This document shows, piece after piece, positions 18,831-42,642 of a DNA stretch of 64,000 bases. Under the pieces are notes generated by a model. That model searched no databases, had not been told where the DNA came from, and saw only the letters and a list, made by a program, of their open reading frames with translations. A program made the translations under genes and the position numbers. Each line of letters opens with the position of its first letter. Position 1 is the first letter of the stretch. Source of the DNA: Protula sp. h YS-2021 (Eukaryota; Annelida; Polychaeta; Sabellida; Serpulidae); contig OX457028.1 of assembly GCA_949752745.1 (NCBI GenBank), positions 6,900,922 to 6,964,921 on the forward strand. The letters are read 5' to 3'.

Positions 18831-19848
18831 AGATGCGCCGACAGCAGCTGCGTTGTTGGAGCTGCTTAAAGTAGGGCTTTCTGGGGTATGTGCCGAACTT
18901 TTTGCGCATGGGAAGTGCGTTCCAAAATGGCGTAAAGGTTCGTATCGCTAACGCACGAGATAATAAAAAAACCATTTACTAAAATTGTTTATTTCTTTTA
19001 TTAAAATTTCACACATTTGTTTTTACGTTATACTACTGTGATATCGAAATAATTTATCGGTCCCTTCCCCACCACAATATCAAAATTAATAAATGCACTT
19101 TTAAGCTTAACCGTAAAACATTAAGCAATTATATGGTATAGCTACTCAAGATTTCCGTTCACTGACAAGCCAATGAATGGTTACTGCTTGGATTGTTTCT
19201 TTTTTCCTTCCTCCTAGCATCGTGTAGTCCAGAGAACAAACCCACCACAAGCCCGTATTTCTTGTCATTTTTATCAGTATCGAGAGTCCACACATTCTGG
19301 TCCATGCATTTATCCCTTTCTTTCCATGTACCTCTAATATCTAAAGCACACGATTATTTTCTTCAGTACAATTTAAAAATAATTCTAAAATACGACAGGT
19401 TCCCCATAAAGCTAGCGTTCACTGGCAAATTCTGTTATAACCTACTTAACTATAAATATAACACCTCGAACTGATCCGCAACACTGAATATGAAAAAAGT
19501 AAAGAAAACAGAAGGCCAAACAGGTACAATACCGTCATCCCCTCCCCCACCCCCCCCCCCCCCCCCCACCCCCGCACCTACCCCCAAACGGAACAGTCCT
19601 TCACCTCGAACGCCACGTTTGAAGACCGCCTTAGGTGTTACAGAAACTCTGCACTCTTGTAAAATGTTACGAACACAATCCCGCCGCTCCCCCACCCACC
19701 CCCAAATTCACTTCCACTCGACGACACTGCATGAAATGATGGGGGAGTGGGGCGCAGCCACTTCACTCTTTGGATATTTACACCAAGATGATTTCTTGTT
19801 GTTTTTTTTTTATTTGAACTTCTTTGTTCTTATTGACCGTGTTTTTTT
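18831..19848. other. Downstream flank of U2AF2; no further gene seen
   Basis: This is 3' of the U2AF2 stop codon on the minus strand and may include its 3' UTR. It has a C tract at 19538-19570 and no convincing coding frame. Confidence 0.4.
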
Positions 19849-30135
<10,287 letters not shown>

Positions 30136-30204
30136 ATTTATGGTGTTGGTAAATGTACGCTAAAAAAAAATAATGTGACTTTAAACGCAACGCACAACTC
30201 CACA

Positions 30205-30216
30205 AATATGGCGGCG
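30205..30216 (+). promoter_or_regulatory. YY1-like motif upstream of U2AF2
   Basis: AATATGGCGGCG, one base off the AAGATGGCGGC consensus common near start sites of housekeeping genes. It lies 70-80 bases upstream of the U2AF2 ATG; orientation is opposite to the gene. Confidence 0.35.
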
Positions 30217-33148
30217 TGAAATAAATGAAGCTAGCCACTGGTTTCAGTGTGCTCCGTGGGATCTCAGAAGCCATAATGATATTCGCTGACTTGATATGCT
30301 AATTTTGTATTTTTATTTAGTGCTTTGAATCTTCTCCTTTGGAGGGACCCCACTCTTTATTTAGGTTAATCAACCTAACTAACCTAACTAACAGAGTGAT
30401 GATTAACATCAAATTAACAGACTATACAGCTAATAATATTCACGATCTCTCCATCATTAGGAAGGTAGAATTCACTTCTACGGTACAAAATCCCACGTAT
30501 TATTTAGTTTAACTGAAAAAAGCAAGCACAACGACGAAATTTTTCGTAAAAAAAACCCTTCGAGGGGAGCACCATGTCTGCCTAGTATACATAATTCCAT
30601 GGTATATAACGTAGGATTTTTACAATTACAGGAGATTTTTAGGTCCTATTTATAGTTTTTCACTTTTCAAGGCATCTGATACAGGTTTCCATGGGGAAGG
30701 ACAGGTGTAAGACAAAATAATACCATGAATAACAAAGCTGCGTACAAGAAGCCGACTCTTTACCAAAACCGACCTGTTATGTTTTATCTTGTTTCGTTTG
30801 GCATTTATTTTCATTGATGTGGTTTCTTATACAATTCAAAGGAGGGTATTAGATATATTTTGGTCTAGGGTTGCAGAAATCTTGGCTGAAGGACAGTGAT
30901 ACTATGCTGTTTTGTGGTTTTGTTTGATGTGTCAAACCATTTTTGTAATCTCTCATGAACTCATTCTGTGCTGGTTTTCTATATATCAGGCATTTGTTTG
31001 TTTGTTTTACTTCTTCTTCTTCTTTTTTTTTTTTTTTTGCTAATTCCGTCCCTCAGAGACAGCTCACCTCAAATACTTCGAATTGTCTGCTTTTAGCATC
31101 TATGTTTCTGAGGCATAAATAGCCATGGGGAGAATAAGTACTTGATATGGTGTAACTTTGATTTTTGTTCCAGTTGGCTTTTGTGCCCAGACAGTTTAAT
31201 TCAAGCATATATCTAAGGCAATTCTTTTTTTAACATCCGCTGTGCAGTCTGGTACTACGCTAACCATTAACACAAACCTTTCTTTGAGTTCTTTCTGTTC
31301 TACCGCTTGGCGATCTTTGTTTATTTGATTGGCGGAGGGTGGTATGATTTAACATTTTGTTGCTTTTGTTTTCATACCCTATTTTTAGCTTAGCTTTTCA
31401 GATATGACCCAAAGTAGCGTGGTTTTATCTGCGTATCTGATTCTAAGGAGAGATTGTCGTTGAGGTAGAAAGTTCGGATAATAATCTTAACTGTCATTGG
31501 TTCAGATAATAAACAGGCTTGGCAATGGCAGACACCTTTGATGTATTCCTACTCCAAATTTGACCAATTCTCTTAGCTGACCATTTATTACCACGGGGCG
31601 TGAAATTAATTTTTGAGCGGAACTAAATTTACATTTACCACCGAACTAAATTTGTTGAGAAAACTGGTGAGTATTTTGCTGTTATTGAATCAGTCTATAA
31701 GAGCTTCTCTTTGTTGATGATGAAATTTTGGCACTATCTATCCACTCACTATTTCACTGCAGAAATACACATCTTGTAAGACCTGCGCTGTTTATATTAA
31801 CAATGGTTCATATAAGCATTCATACAAACTACTGAGATTTGTATATCTGACTCCTGTTTAATATCAGTAGTTTTCTGTATTAAATTACTTTGAATCTTTT
31901 TATTCGAACTGGTTACACGTTCGTTATATGCCTTTTTATTTATCATAGGAGAAGTTTAAATCATTCATAAATGTTCTGAACAAATGTCGAGCGATTGTTA
32001 ACCTTTTGTGACCTCGAGTTTGCAGTCTCAATGATAATGACATGGACAATTCATAGACAGCATTTCGATGTCAGCCGACATTTTCAAATTAAAATGCTAC
32101 ACGTATAATACAAACATTGAAAATTTGTCAGTTTTCAATAAGCACAGAATATATTACTGAAGAACACATATTTTGTATTTAATTTGTAAGCTTTTTCAGC
32201 AACCAGAAATAAAAATTTATAAAAATGCCACAATTTCTTGATTTTTTAAAAGCCTAACCTTTATCCATGCTTGAAGTATATGAAGAGACGTGAGAGCTGC
32301 TATCGCTACTCAGTCATATTTGGGCTGCCTGCACCATAAAGTTTAATACAGTGCTAAATGGACACCACCTTTCTCTACAAAATTCTTCGAATGTGTGTTT
32401 TTTGTCTCTCTTTTGTCACGAATACGAAATGTTATTTTCATAGTCTCGTTTAAACCGTTACCCACCCATCTGTGAAATTTACAGTGTCAATAAGGTTGTT
32501 CCTTAAGGCTTTCTCCATTTATGCCGATTAGCGTTCACTTTCAGTTCAGAGTAACATAAGTAAATTGAGTGACTTAAGTACCAGTCGGTAATTTGGTTCA
32601 ATTCTCTTGGTTCTTGTAGTACATGTTTGAAATGATTTACATCATTGAATTTACTGCATAGTTAGTACTATATAGAGATTTGGTTAAACTTCACATTATG
32701 TTATAGTCGTAAGGTATTTTAGTCTTGAAGCTGTATAGAATAGTCTCATACTGCCATGGATAGAATGAGCTGTTTGGTTATGATAAAAACTGAACACAAT
32801 ATTGTTTATATCCCAAATTTATAAAGAAAAAACTTAACCTGCGTGGCGATCTACTTTTTCTCTTGAAAAGCAGCTCTATTCTTTGAAGATTTTGATCGAA
32901 TAACTTTTTTTACTTTTTGAACGGATCCTGTCACCACTATATATATGTAATTTTAATGAGGGTAAATGAGAAACAATGTTATTCTTTCATGACAAATTTC
33001 TCATTAACTTCTCTCTTTGCTAAAGCATAAAATCCCAATTAGATATATTTTCTGTGATTAATTTCAATTGTTATCAAAATACATGAAACATATACACACA
33101 ACCAAAACTTATTACAATTTCAAAAAAATTTCTGTGTGAGGAGGCATA
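30217..33148. other. No gene seen upstream of U2AF2
   Basis: About 2.9 kb of AT-rich sequence with only short frames. A T-run lies at 31023-31038. Nothing recognisable. Confidence 0.5.
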
Positions 33149-34413
33149 TTAATTTTGAGGCATTTCTGTACGTCTTTCCAAAGATGGATTGATCCACGTT
33201 GTGGGACCTGGCGCTGGTTCAATGATGTCATCACGCAACATCTTTTCTACGCACTCTTCTACGGCCTGTCGCTTGAGAAACGGGATACGGCGATGAGACT
33301 GATTGACAGGTTTCACAGCTCTGTCAATGTGTAATTTGGCGCTACAGTCCTTCAGCTTTCCAAGGCCAGTGAACACGCGTGGGTACTGTTGCGAGATTCT
33401 GTCTTTTGCGTTTCCAACGTGTTTACTATCTTAAGTACAGATAAGTCAGTTTGTGACGCATATGGGAATAGTTTGGTGTTCGTCCTTGAAATTTTAACAC
33501 CAAGTCTCGACGCTGTTTCAACACAACACAGAGCATTAACACTGGACTATCCGCCAGCACGGTTTGCCAAACGTCGTTTATATTTACACGGATGTTTGGC
33601 ACTCTAATTGCGGAAGGATTCAAGAAAAAGAATAGCCTTCTTTAGACATCGCTATTTCATCATTGCTTTCGTCAGCAGTAGAGCACACCTGATTTACCCC
33701 CCTCTTTGCGCGGCAACGTTTCGCAAAATGATTTTTCTTTTAACAGAAGTTGCAAGTCTTTCCTTTTGCTGGGCAAGGAGTATCACTATGTGGGAAGTTG
33801 CCTCCGCAGTTAAAACAACGTTTGTGAGCTGTTTTATTTGTTTTTGCACGCGGCACTGGACGCTTTTTTATCGCATTAACAACCTCACCTTCTATTTCTT
33901 TGGCCTGTTGTTCAGAAAGTTTGATGGCCCGTGCCTCATCAAGGAGTCCTTTTAAGTCCAGTGAGTGGTCTTTCATCGCCTTTCTCCTCAGACTTTGTGA
34001 GCTACAGTGTTTGATAATTCGATTTTTGATTTCTTTATCCACATCTGCGAACTCACAGTTCTTTGAAAGTTGTCTGAGTCTTATCTGACAACTATCTGTG
34101 GACTCTGTTTCGGACTTTTTAGGCTGTCTGAACGAATAAACGGCGAATGCTTGTTCTTTTTGGGTTCAAAGTATTCCCCCAGTTTTTCTTTCGCTGTTGC
34201 AAAATCGTCACCTGTATTGTATAAAGTTGAGCAGACATCGTATAGATCCTCCCATGTGTAGTGGAGTAGCAATGCCCGTTAACGCCTGCTATCCTCAATG
34301 TTCATTGCGACGAACAAATTCTCCAGTTTTCCTATCCATTTGTTCCTTCTCTGGGCGGTAGCACTATCTCCATGGACATCAAAACTTGGAAAACTCGGCA
34401 ATACTTCTGCCAT
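33149..34413 (-). pseudogene. Ty3/Gypsy retrotransposon remnant: gag, protease, start of RT
   Basis: Gag starts at ATG 34413 and shows an in-frame TAA at 34279-34281. Then come YTWEDLYDVCSTLYNTGDDF and KEKLGEYFEPKKN, a frameshift near 34085, and KEIKNRIIKHCSSQSLRRKA with LSEQQAKEIE (34030-33880). A zinc knuckle C-x2-C-x5-H-x4-C follows (CFNCGGNFPHSDTPC, about 33825). An aspartic protease segment near 33560-33600 has VLADS with a small deletion at the active-site motif. The RT start (LGKLKDCSAKLHIDRAVKPV) runs to 33149 and then stops. No LTRs were seen. Confidence 0.88.
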
Positions 34414-35084
34414 TTTTTTGTATTTTTTATCCTCGTCGCCAATGTGAAGACTAATAAATAGAAATACTGTTGTGCTCGTTATTTTAATACTTTATTCATT
34501 CTTAAATGTGACAAAGCGGCAGTGGATTATATGTGACCACATGAGTAATTCGAGGAAATGAATTCAGAAACACCAAAGAAGCTTATATTAATAATAGGAC
34601 ATCACAGTAACATTTGCGTTTTCAACGTCTTTCAGACAGTCAGTTTTAACAAATCAAACATGGAATCTTCCTTGCACAAATTGAGAACGATTATTCACTC
34701 TTTTTGGCCTCGAATTGGCGATCAAGCTCACCAGATATCAAAAGGTCAAAAGACTGACATAATTTACTTTCGTAGAATAAGTTTTTTCATTGCTGACCTT
34801 GATCCAGCTAAGGTCAACAGAAGTTAAAATATCAGATAATGCATTTAATATTGATCGCAGAGTAACTTTTTAAATAAAAGTTGTATCTACAAGCGCACTT
34901 GGAGATGATTAATTTTTGCTGGCTTTAATCTTAACATCATCTTTATATCATAAATTTAACTAACTTCTAATATCGTTTTGGCAACCATAGCGCAAACCTG
35001 ACAATGATTTATTGGCCTTTGCAAGTTTCCAATGAACAATGAAATTATTGATTGTCGTTGGCTTACCAATTGTTTCAAATGCAA

Positions 35085-35232
35085 GGAACCCTGCCGAACT
35101 GCACAAATTTAAAATACATAGGGAACCCTGCCGAACTGCACAAATTTATAGTACATAGGAAACCCTGCCGACCTGCACAAATTTAAAGTACATAGGAAAC
35201 CCTGCCGAACTGCACAAATTTAAAGTACATTG
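35085..35232 (+). repeat. 37-bp tandem repeat, four copies
   Basis: GGAACCCTGCCGAACTGCAC followed by AAATTTAAAGTACATAGG repeats at 35085, 35122, about 35158 and 35195, with few differences. Confidence 0.92.
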
Positions 35233-35239
35233 GAAAATA

Positions 35240-36908
35240 GGAAATAAGATCCACCAGTGGAAATAAATTTAAGTGATCTAATTTCTAGGATTTCTCCATT
35301 TTGTGTTTTATCGCAATGCAGGGCACCTTCAATATTGAAAATGTGTCCTTATTTGTGTGGCATCTCATTTCAGGAGTGTAAGTTGGTTCCCTTTAAAATG
35401 AGTAGATACTTCTTGATTTGGCAGCTTTCAGTGATTTTCACTCATATACTGTTTTATTTTATGACTACTACCAAGCAGAAAAATTTGACAAAAAATAAAA
35501 GGTGATCTTTTTTCAAGTTCTCCACTAAATCAGATACTTACATATACCCCATATATATACAAATATTAAAATTTCATTTTGCTACCTCCTTTTCCTTCAT
35601 TTCTTTTCTACATTAATCGCAAAGTTCGTTACTATTTAACGATCTACATTTTCAATTGTATTTAATTAACAATGTTTTCATTCTGCTTTTTTTGCGGTGA
35701 CAAAATTTGGTTCATAACGCAAGCATCTAAACAAGAAAGAATTAAATGCAATATTACTTAAAAACAAATGCAGTATTTGACATTAGCTTATTATAGGAAC
35801 GAATGAAAACAATAGAAAGAACATTTCCGTTGATGATAAAATAATCCTTAATTTCACAATATAAGTAAGAAATAAATGGCAAATATAAAAAGTATATATT
35901 CATGCTCTAATCACATTATAAATGTATGTAAACAGCTATTTAATGTCAATGACACCAATACATTGAAAGATCACTGCAGTGGTAAATGATTCTTTACAAT
36001 GCAATAACAAAATAAACTATCTGTACATTTGCAGATTATAATGATAACAAGAGCCGTCTTCATCTTTTATCACCTAGAACATGTCAGAGCCATCAGTATC
36101 CGACATGGTTATGCAGAATTTGTTATTCAAACAATTGGAAGGCATGAATTACGTTTTAAAATGTAAGAAATATACCTAAAAAAGTTTGCACAATTCCAGT
36201 ACGTTTTTTTCACCAATACACACAATCTGAAGAATATGCAATAAAAAGAGATATGATGTGGTAACAAAATTAGGCAGAGAGACGGACACTCAGACAGACG
36301 GAAAAACATCCATAATCGTCGTCAGATTACAAACAAAATTGTGTGATCAACCTAAAATTAGTATCTTCTTTTTCATAGCCTATAAATGATGGTTTGTAAT
36401 CAAACTATTTTATTTTCTGTTGTCGTTGCTGTCACTGATGCAGATTGCATAGTTAAAGTTTTAGCTAAAAGCATATTGCAGCAAGTTGACGTCAAGTGTT
36501 CTAAAACAGTATGCTTATTACTACTTGAATGAAATGCTATTTATAATATTCTGCTTTGCGTTATCTCGACCTATTTCTTAAAAAATCAAAAAGTAATGCA
36601 ATCTGTATCATATAGTTTTTCAATAGAATCTCATACTGAAATGCTGAGGGGTTCACTTTTTCCCTAAATGGTTGGTTGGGGACATATTTGCAGAAGAAAT
36701 GAATAATTTCGAACCATAATAATACCAGGAAGATGCATGTTGGTAACTGGTAACTCTCTTACAATGAGCACCATAAAAACCTGAAACTTCAGTATGGCCA
36801 TCCTATAATAATAATGCATTAATTCATATTTAATTCTTTCTTTTTCATTTTTTTTTCTTTTCTTGAGTCGTTTTTCTCTAGAAAATAGACTGATTGTGGC
36901 TCATCATT
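35240..36908. other. No gene seen; AT-rich 3' flank of the two-span membrane gene
   Basis: Only short frames. The distal 3' UTR of the leftward gene ending at 36909 may lie here. Confidence 0.45.
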
Positions 36909-37022
36909 TCATTGCTTCGAAATTTCATCCGTGTTGTAAGGAGGGGGCCGTGCTGCGTCTCCTGCAAAATTGTTTTGCTCCGTTACGTAGTTGTAGGAAG
37001 GTGGAGCTGCAGGCTGTGTGTA
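36909..37022 (-). CDS. Two-span membrane gene, coding exon 5
   Basis: 114 nt including stop TGA 36909-36911. PAAPPSYNY and ARPPPYNTDE carry two PPxY motifs close to the C-terminus. Acceptor TTTTAG. Confidence 0.85.
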   Translation of the reverse strand, partial: YTQPAAPPSYNYVTEQNNFAGDAARPPPYNTDEISKQ

Positions 37023-39793
37023 CTAAAATCAATGAATAACAACATCAAGGATTAGTATTAAGGATTGCCTAAAGATGTAAATACGGACAGGCACAAATTT
37101 CAACGCTCAAATTTCGAATAATCTGCTACATTAAACATTTTTTATAGACTTTACTGTTTTATTGGAACTTAACTGGTTACATTTGTCGGATAATGTAGAA
37201 GTATTGTTATAGCGCATTTTGTAAAGCATTGCTAAGCTGATTTAGAATTAATATCAAAACCATATGGGCTGTTTATTTGAAAAATTGGTTTTCACAATTA
37301 ATTATTTAACCTTTGATATCAATCAACTCAGTATCAATGCTCACTTCACAAAAATACTATACGTATCACCTTGAATCAATAAAAATTGAAAATAAGGTTG
37401 TGATCATTGCAGCTCTAACGGCTTCCTTGATAAATTAGTACACCTCATCAAAGTTTTATATAAAACCACGAGTTTGGTGGTAAAGCCATAATGTTACCAT
37501 AATGTATAATAATGTATATTTGCCGAAATTATTCCTGTAAATTTCTAATTAACCTTTTTATTGAGCAAATTAGCATTATATAGTGGCCCTGCATTAGCTG
37601 TTTGGAAGTGATTGTTGCTAATTTATCTGTTTGTGATATCTTCATCATACTGAAAATCTATGTTTTTATTTCTTATGTTCTTATGTTTATTTCTTATCCG
37701 TGTCACAAACCTGACTGATAGGGAGTTGAGTTTCCGGCATTGTAGCAACTACTGGTTGCTGTGTGTGCATCACGTATGTGCTCGGCTTAAAAAAAACAAG
37801 AAGAGAAGCTGTTTTGTTTCATTTTCGGAAGCAATTTCACAATGTAATCTGATTGCTACAATTTCTTTGTTACTTATTTATTTGAGTTAAACATAGCGAA
37901 GAAAAAGTAAATGTCATATAATATGTGATACTCACTTATTATAACCATCAATGCTTTTACAATCAAATAGCTTTGCAAACCTGATTGATATAAGGAGGAC
38001 TGTGAACCGTTGTTACTGCTGTCTGGTGAGTAGGCTGCTGTGAATGTACCACGCCGGCTCTAGGTTTGCTACATCTTGAAAACCAATTGAAAGCAATTAT
38101 AACAATGAGAACCGATTTCGCAAACTATTAGCGAAATGAACACTTGGGAATTGAACACTTCATTTTAATTACCAATATTTAAGCTCTTCTTCATGATTTG
38201 ACCTTGAAAACAAACTTAATATAAAAATATTGATCGTTTTTAGCAATGCCCCAAAGCCTCCAGTGTTTACAGCAAGAGGCCTTAAGTGTTATGTAACTGC
38301 AACAGCGCACGGTAAGCTTTTGCTTTGTGCTGATCGTTCACTATGCAGGCAGTAAAGGCAGTAGAAATACCGTATTTGCGTATTACCGTATTACTGTATT
38401 GTCCTTGAAAAAACCTAATAATGAAACAACATTAATAGAACTCTTTTAAATCAAGTTCTATATAATTCCAAAGTTTAGTGTCAATCGGATAAGCAGTTTT
38501 TGACTAGTTGTGATGACAATATGACGAACAAATGACGGGCAACGGTAAAGAAAAAATACCCTCTCTTTGCGTATTAATTTGACCTTTAAAACAAGCTTAA
38601 TATTGATAGAACTCTTTTAGATCAAGTTCTATATTATTCCGACGTGACGAATTGTGATAACAAAATGATCACGGGTCACGGTAAAAAAACGTTGAAAATC
38701 TCACGGGTGTCCTAATACCAAATCATGTAATTCTTCGTCTTGCCAAGTGTTAAAAACAAATACCTTGTTCCTGTGGCAACTTATATTTGGAAACAGACCT
38801 AGTATCCTTTGTATTTTACATTAATGTTACATAAGGACTTAAATGACGCGAAGCAATTTTTTTCAACATTCCTGGTTTGTATGTTGCTTAGCTATTTTAA
38901 TATTATTTCGGATTATTGCTTATTTATTAGGAAAAAGTTATTTTCACACAAAGGAAATGAAACAAAGTGTCAAAAATAATTTACCTGATACAAATGAGTA
39001 CTGAAAGTACTATGCCAAAAAGTCCGCACAGCAGTGAAACAACCAGCGACACGATGGCTGCAATGCGCAGTTTGGATTTCGTATCAACCCAGTCGTCCCA
39101 CTCTTGTCTACCTTCATCACATTCTTCTATTTCCCAACTGGCCATATTTACAGAGTATCCATCGTACCATTTTGACCACTCACAATGATCGTACCTATAC
39201 AGAAATGCTTGAAGTTATAGAAGACATATTATCTAATTTGAAACATTCATCGAACTAAAGTAAGCCACATATCATTCAAAGTAGTTATTTTAAATTGTCT
39301 TTATACATTTACATTTTGTTAACAGAAGGTAGTATAAACTATCGAAAATTCTTAAAACAGGATATGTTATAAAATGTCACCAAAAGCACATCATTGCGGA
39401 AACTATTTAGATTTTAGCTGCATCGTTTAATTAATTTATTATTACATAAGCTGCGTTAAAATTTAATGTATTTGCATAACTGCCTCCCATTGAAAGAATA
39501 AATACGTGTTCTGAATAATAATGCTGATATGTGAGCGTTGAAATCTTAATGCGTTGGTTTCTTATTGTTTTTAACCATGTTCAGTACGGGCTTCTAAACA
39601 TAATTATATACGAACTACATATAAATACTTACTTAAATTCATAGTCATAGTCATAGTTGCCATTTGCAATACTGAACAAAACCATTGAAGTGATAAATGC
39701 TGCCAGTGCGCCGATGAAAAGAAATACTGTGCCAATAATATAACAGCAACTGACATTCCTGCCGTTCCGTCCCCTGCCATTTCCAGAAGCCAT
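36909..39793 (-). CDS. Two-transmembrane protein with PPxY tail, five coding exons, unrecognised
   Basis: Five exons join in phase with GT-AG borders to 654 nt (217 residues plus stop). After a short basic start (ASGNGRGRNGRN) comes a first membrane span (IIGTVFLFIGALAAFITSMV, about residues 19-42), then an acidic, Trp- and Tyr-rich outer segment (NYDYDYEFKYDHCEWSKWYD) with few cysteines. A second span (IAAIVSLVVSLLCGLFGIVL) leads to a Pro/Gln-rich tail with PPYINQ, PPSYNY and PPPYNT. PPxY motifs bind WW domains such as those of Nedd4-type ubiquitin ligases, so an adaptor or trafficking role is plausible but inferred. I do not recognise a named family. Confidence 0.8.
37711..37785 (-). CDS. 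Two-span membrane gene, coding exon 4
   Basis: 75 nt, phase 0 on both sides, so it could be skipped without shifting frame. Encodes PSTYVMHTQQPVVATM. Acceptor TTTAAG, donor GTTTGT. Confidence 0.8.
37981..38074 (-). CDS. Two-span membrane gene, coding exon 3
   Basis: 94 nt. A CSKPRAGVVHSQQ tail start and SPPYINQ. Acceptor TTCAAG, donor GTTTGC. Confidence 0.82.
38419..38690 (+). repeat. Diverged direct repeat in intron 2 of the two-span gene
   Basis: The block TTAATA(T)TGATAGAACTCTTTTA(A/G)ATCAAGTTCTATAT occurs near 38430 and again near 38595, each followed by a similar CGGGYAACGGTAAA segment. Probably an old tandem duplication. Confidence 0.65.
38985..39194 (-). CDS. Two-span membrane gene, coding exon 2
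   Basis: 210 nt. The outer loop with four Trp, then the second membrane span ending LSVLICIR. Acceptor TATAG, donor GTAAAT. Confidence 0.85.
39633..39793 (-). CDS. Two-span membrane gene, coding exon 1
   Basis: ATG 39793-39791. 161 nt including the first membrane span and DYDYEF. Donor GTAAGT. A pyrimidine-rich acceptor (TCTCCTCCTAAG) about 26 bases upstream of the ATG suggests a non-coding exon further upstream. Confidence 0.85.
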
Positions 39794-40359
39794 ATCCTGT
39801 CAACTTCCGAATGTCAACTTAGGAGGAGAAGATGAGAAAGATATTTCAATCTAGATATCAAGATAATATCTCAAAATAATAGTTTTTATCCCAATCTTAT
39901 AGTTAGATGTGTTTAGAATATGATATGCAGTATAAATAGTAATTATTTGTCTTTCAATACCGTATTTTATTACGGTGATCTGAGTGGTCTAAAAATTCAA
40001 GCAACTTTAAAACGTTCTTAAACAGAATGCGGAAATGAACGACCTTGTGTTAGAAAAAGCAGAGGGATAATGACATTCTAGCCCAGTTAGCTTCTGAATC
40101 AATACATTCAACCCTAAAGGCTGCAAACGGCCTTGCACTGCCAAACGTGTTTACAGGGTGTTAGCTGAAGCGAACACCTGTGTGATACAGACATGCGCAA
40201 ACCATACAATGCTACATTTGCACAATGTTACTTTCCCCTTACAGACATGACTAACAAAACGTGACATTGTCTTTTTGTCTCTTTGCCAGCGATCATTGGA
40301 GTCTCACTGACAACTCTGAGAAAAGTATAATAGTCAATATATTATCAAAATAATGTTGT

Positions 40360-40620
40360 TGTTATAATTATTATTATTATATTATTATTATTATCGGAAT
40401 TATTATTAATATTGTTATCACTATTATTAATATTACTTTTTTATTATTTTTGCTGTTATTATGTGCCAAAGTCTGTGAAAGTATTATGGTACTAAAGGCG
40501 CTATAAATTGTCTTTTCACAGAGTATCATTGCAGTCTGACTGAAAACTTTATTATTATTGTTATTATTAATCATTATTATTAATATTATTTTATTTATTA
40601 TTATAAGTATTATTACAGAA
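40360..40620. repeat. TTA/ATT-rich microsatellite
   Basis: Two blocks of imperfect TTA triplets, 40362-40450 and 40549-40612. Confidence 0.85.
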
Positions 40621-42364
40621 ATTGCAGATTAAAAAGGTAATTAATTAGGTTAATTAGATAAACTATAAATACAATTTAAACGAGAAACAATTTCGCAAAA
40701 GAGAAATTGTCAAAACACTATTAGTGCAAGTATTTCGCTTTTCAAGTTCCATTATAAAGTTTTTCAGTATTCGTTTAGTTTGATTTCCTTTTTCAGACAT
40801 GGCAATTTTAGAATGAACATGTTTGCGAGTTTGAAGTCTTTCAAGAAAAAAAAGAACATGGCTTTGCTACTAATTTTATTGAACGGTATCTCAACTCTCA
40901 CCACACCACCCTTGCCATACACTAGGTCCACGCCATTGTGCATGAGTTATTTTTAGAAATTACGGCCTATTATGCTATGAATATTTTCACTTCATAACTA
41001 TTAAACAGCATCCCTCACATCCCCCGCTTTACCCTCAACAACAATTGTGCATAACAAATAGTTTGGAACTATAGGAGTACTGACGTTTAAAGAACGACAC
41101 GTGTTTGGAAAAGCTGACTTCGGCCTTTTAAATATAAACACAAGCATTTCTCTGCTTTAAGTATATTTAGCGTATGCAGATGAAGCACACGCATCATGTG
41201 TACCTGTTGCCATATATGACAGATTTTGTTCCTTTGCTTTTTACAGAGTTTTTACTTCGTGTTTTAAGCAGAAAAATAAAAAGAAAACAAAATACGATGT
41301 GCATATCTTTACATCAAGTACAACATATATGCAAAATTTGGTGATCCTAGGGCTAATATGGTCAGAAGAGGAGCAAGGACAAATGTGAACCACTGACATT
41401 GACAAGTCATTGAGCAAGCTAAGTTTTAGATGACAGATCCAAAACCATTTTGTTTTGCAATTGCTTGGTTTTGTTAATATAAGACGTAATGTGTGGGTGT
41501 ACAATTTTTCATATCTTATTCATGCTTTTTTGTGATTTTACAGTTTTTAAGGTTAGTGAGTTTACACCAGGGTACTTGTTGTATAAGAACAAATAAAATG
41601 TGCAAAAATATTTCATCTAATCTGTTTCGATTCATAATCACATTCCTGATGCTATTTTGCTATCTGTGAAAGCTTAAGTCTGAAGGTGACTGAAAATCAT
41701 AAAATATTAAGAAATGTTGTCCATGTGATCACATATCTTTTTGTTTTTCAGATTGATTACACACTTGAATCATCACCTCACTGTATTAAAATGTAGTTAA
41801 CATAGCCAATTGCTAAGTATTCTTTTCTATTTCAAATCGGTATATTCATTAATGAATTGATGCCTTAAAGACTTTAATTAGACACAGTCATTTCTCCATT
41901 TTAATTCAACACACAGCTTGACATGTAATAACACACACGCTTTTGAAGCTCGTTTCAAATGTTGACATGAATCTAAAATTGTCCTTCCGCTTTGGTCAAC
42001 ATAAATTATTGTGTATTAATGTGTGTAATACATATAAAAAGTTTTTTTGAAATGTAGAAGCTAAGTAATCCTGAACTTCTCAAAAATAAAAATATTCCAG
42101 TTTTAATCAAACAGGATATAAGATGTCAAAACTGAGTTTACAAAAAGGAAATGTATTATTTATCTTAATTTGTCCAACTTTTAATACATACATTTAATTA
42201 TTTACCTATATTTATTCGAATTTCTGTTTAAAGTTATATAATGTTTAAATCAAACTTACGTCGCTTTTGTCTCTAGCTGACGGGTGGTTTGCGCAAATCA
42301 GTAATCGTTGTTCTTAGGATTAGCAGATTAAATTTCTGCAATGCTGTTATAATACGCTTTGCAA
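40621..42364. other. No gene seen upstream of the two-span gene
   Basis: AT-rich. A minus-strand donor-like GAC|GTAAGTTT near 42258 could end a non-coding first exon of the two-span gene (42260-42310); unproven. Confidence 0.3.
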
Positions 42365-42552
42365 AAACTGTATAAATGGCCTCTTAGAATCTTTAAGCTT
42401 TAAAAGATTTCGCCTGCAATTAAAACTAGAATAATTTTAATCAAACTAGAATAATTTGAAACTGTATAAATGGCCTCTTAGAATCTTTAAGCTTTAAAAG
42501 ATTTCGCCTGCAATTAAAACTAGAATAATTTTAATCAAACTAGAATAATTTG
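42365..42552 (+). repeat. 94-bp tandem duplication
   Basis: AAACTGTATAAATGGCCTCT... at 42365 repeats at 42459 with essentially no differences over 94 bases. Confidence 0.93.
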
Positions 42553-42642
42553 AAAGTTTCAGTTGAATAAATTCAGGTGATTTGATTGCTATGTGAAATT
42601 TCTTACTAAATATTTTACATAAGCTATATATTATATATATAT

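Noticed and set aside
35085..35232. CRISPR-like array of four units
   Set aside because: Whole 37-bp units repeat without unique spacers.
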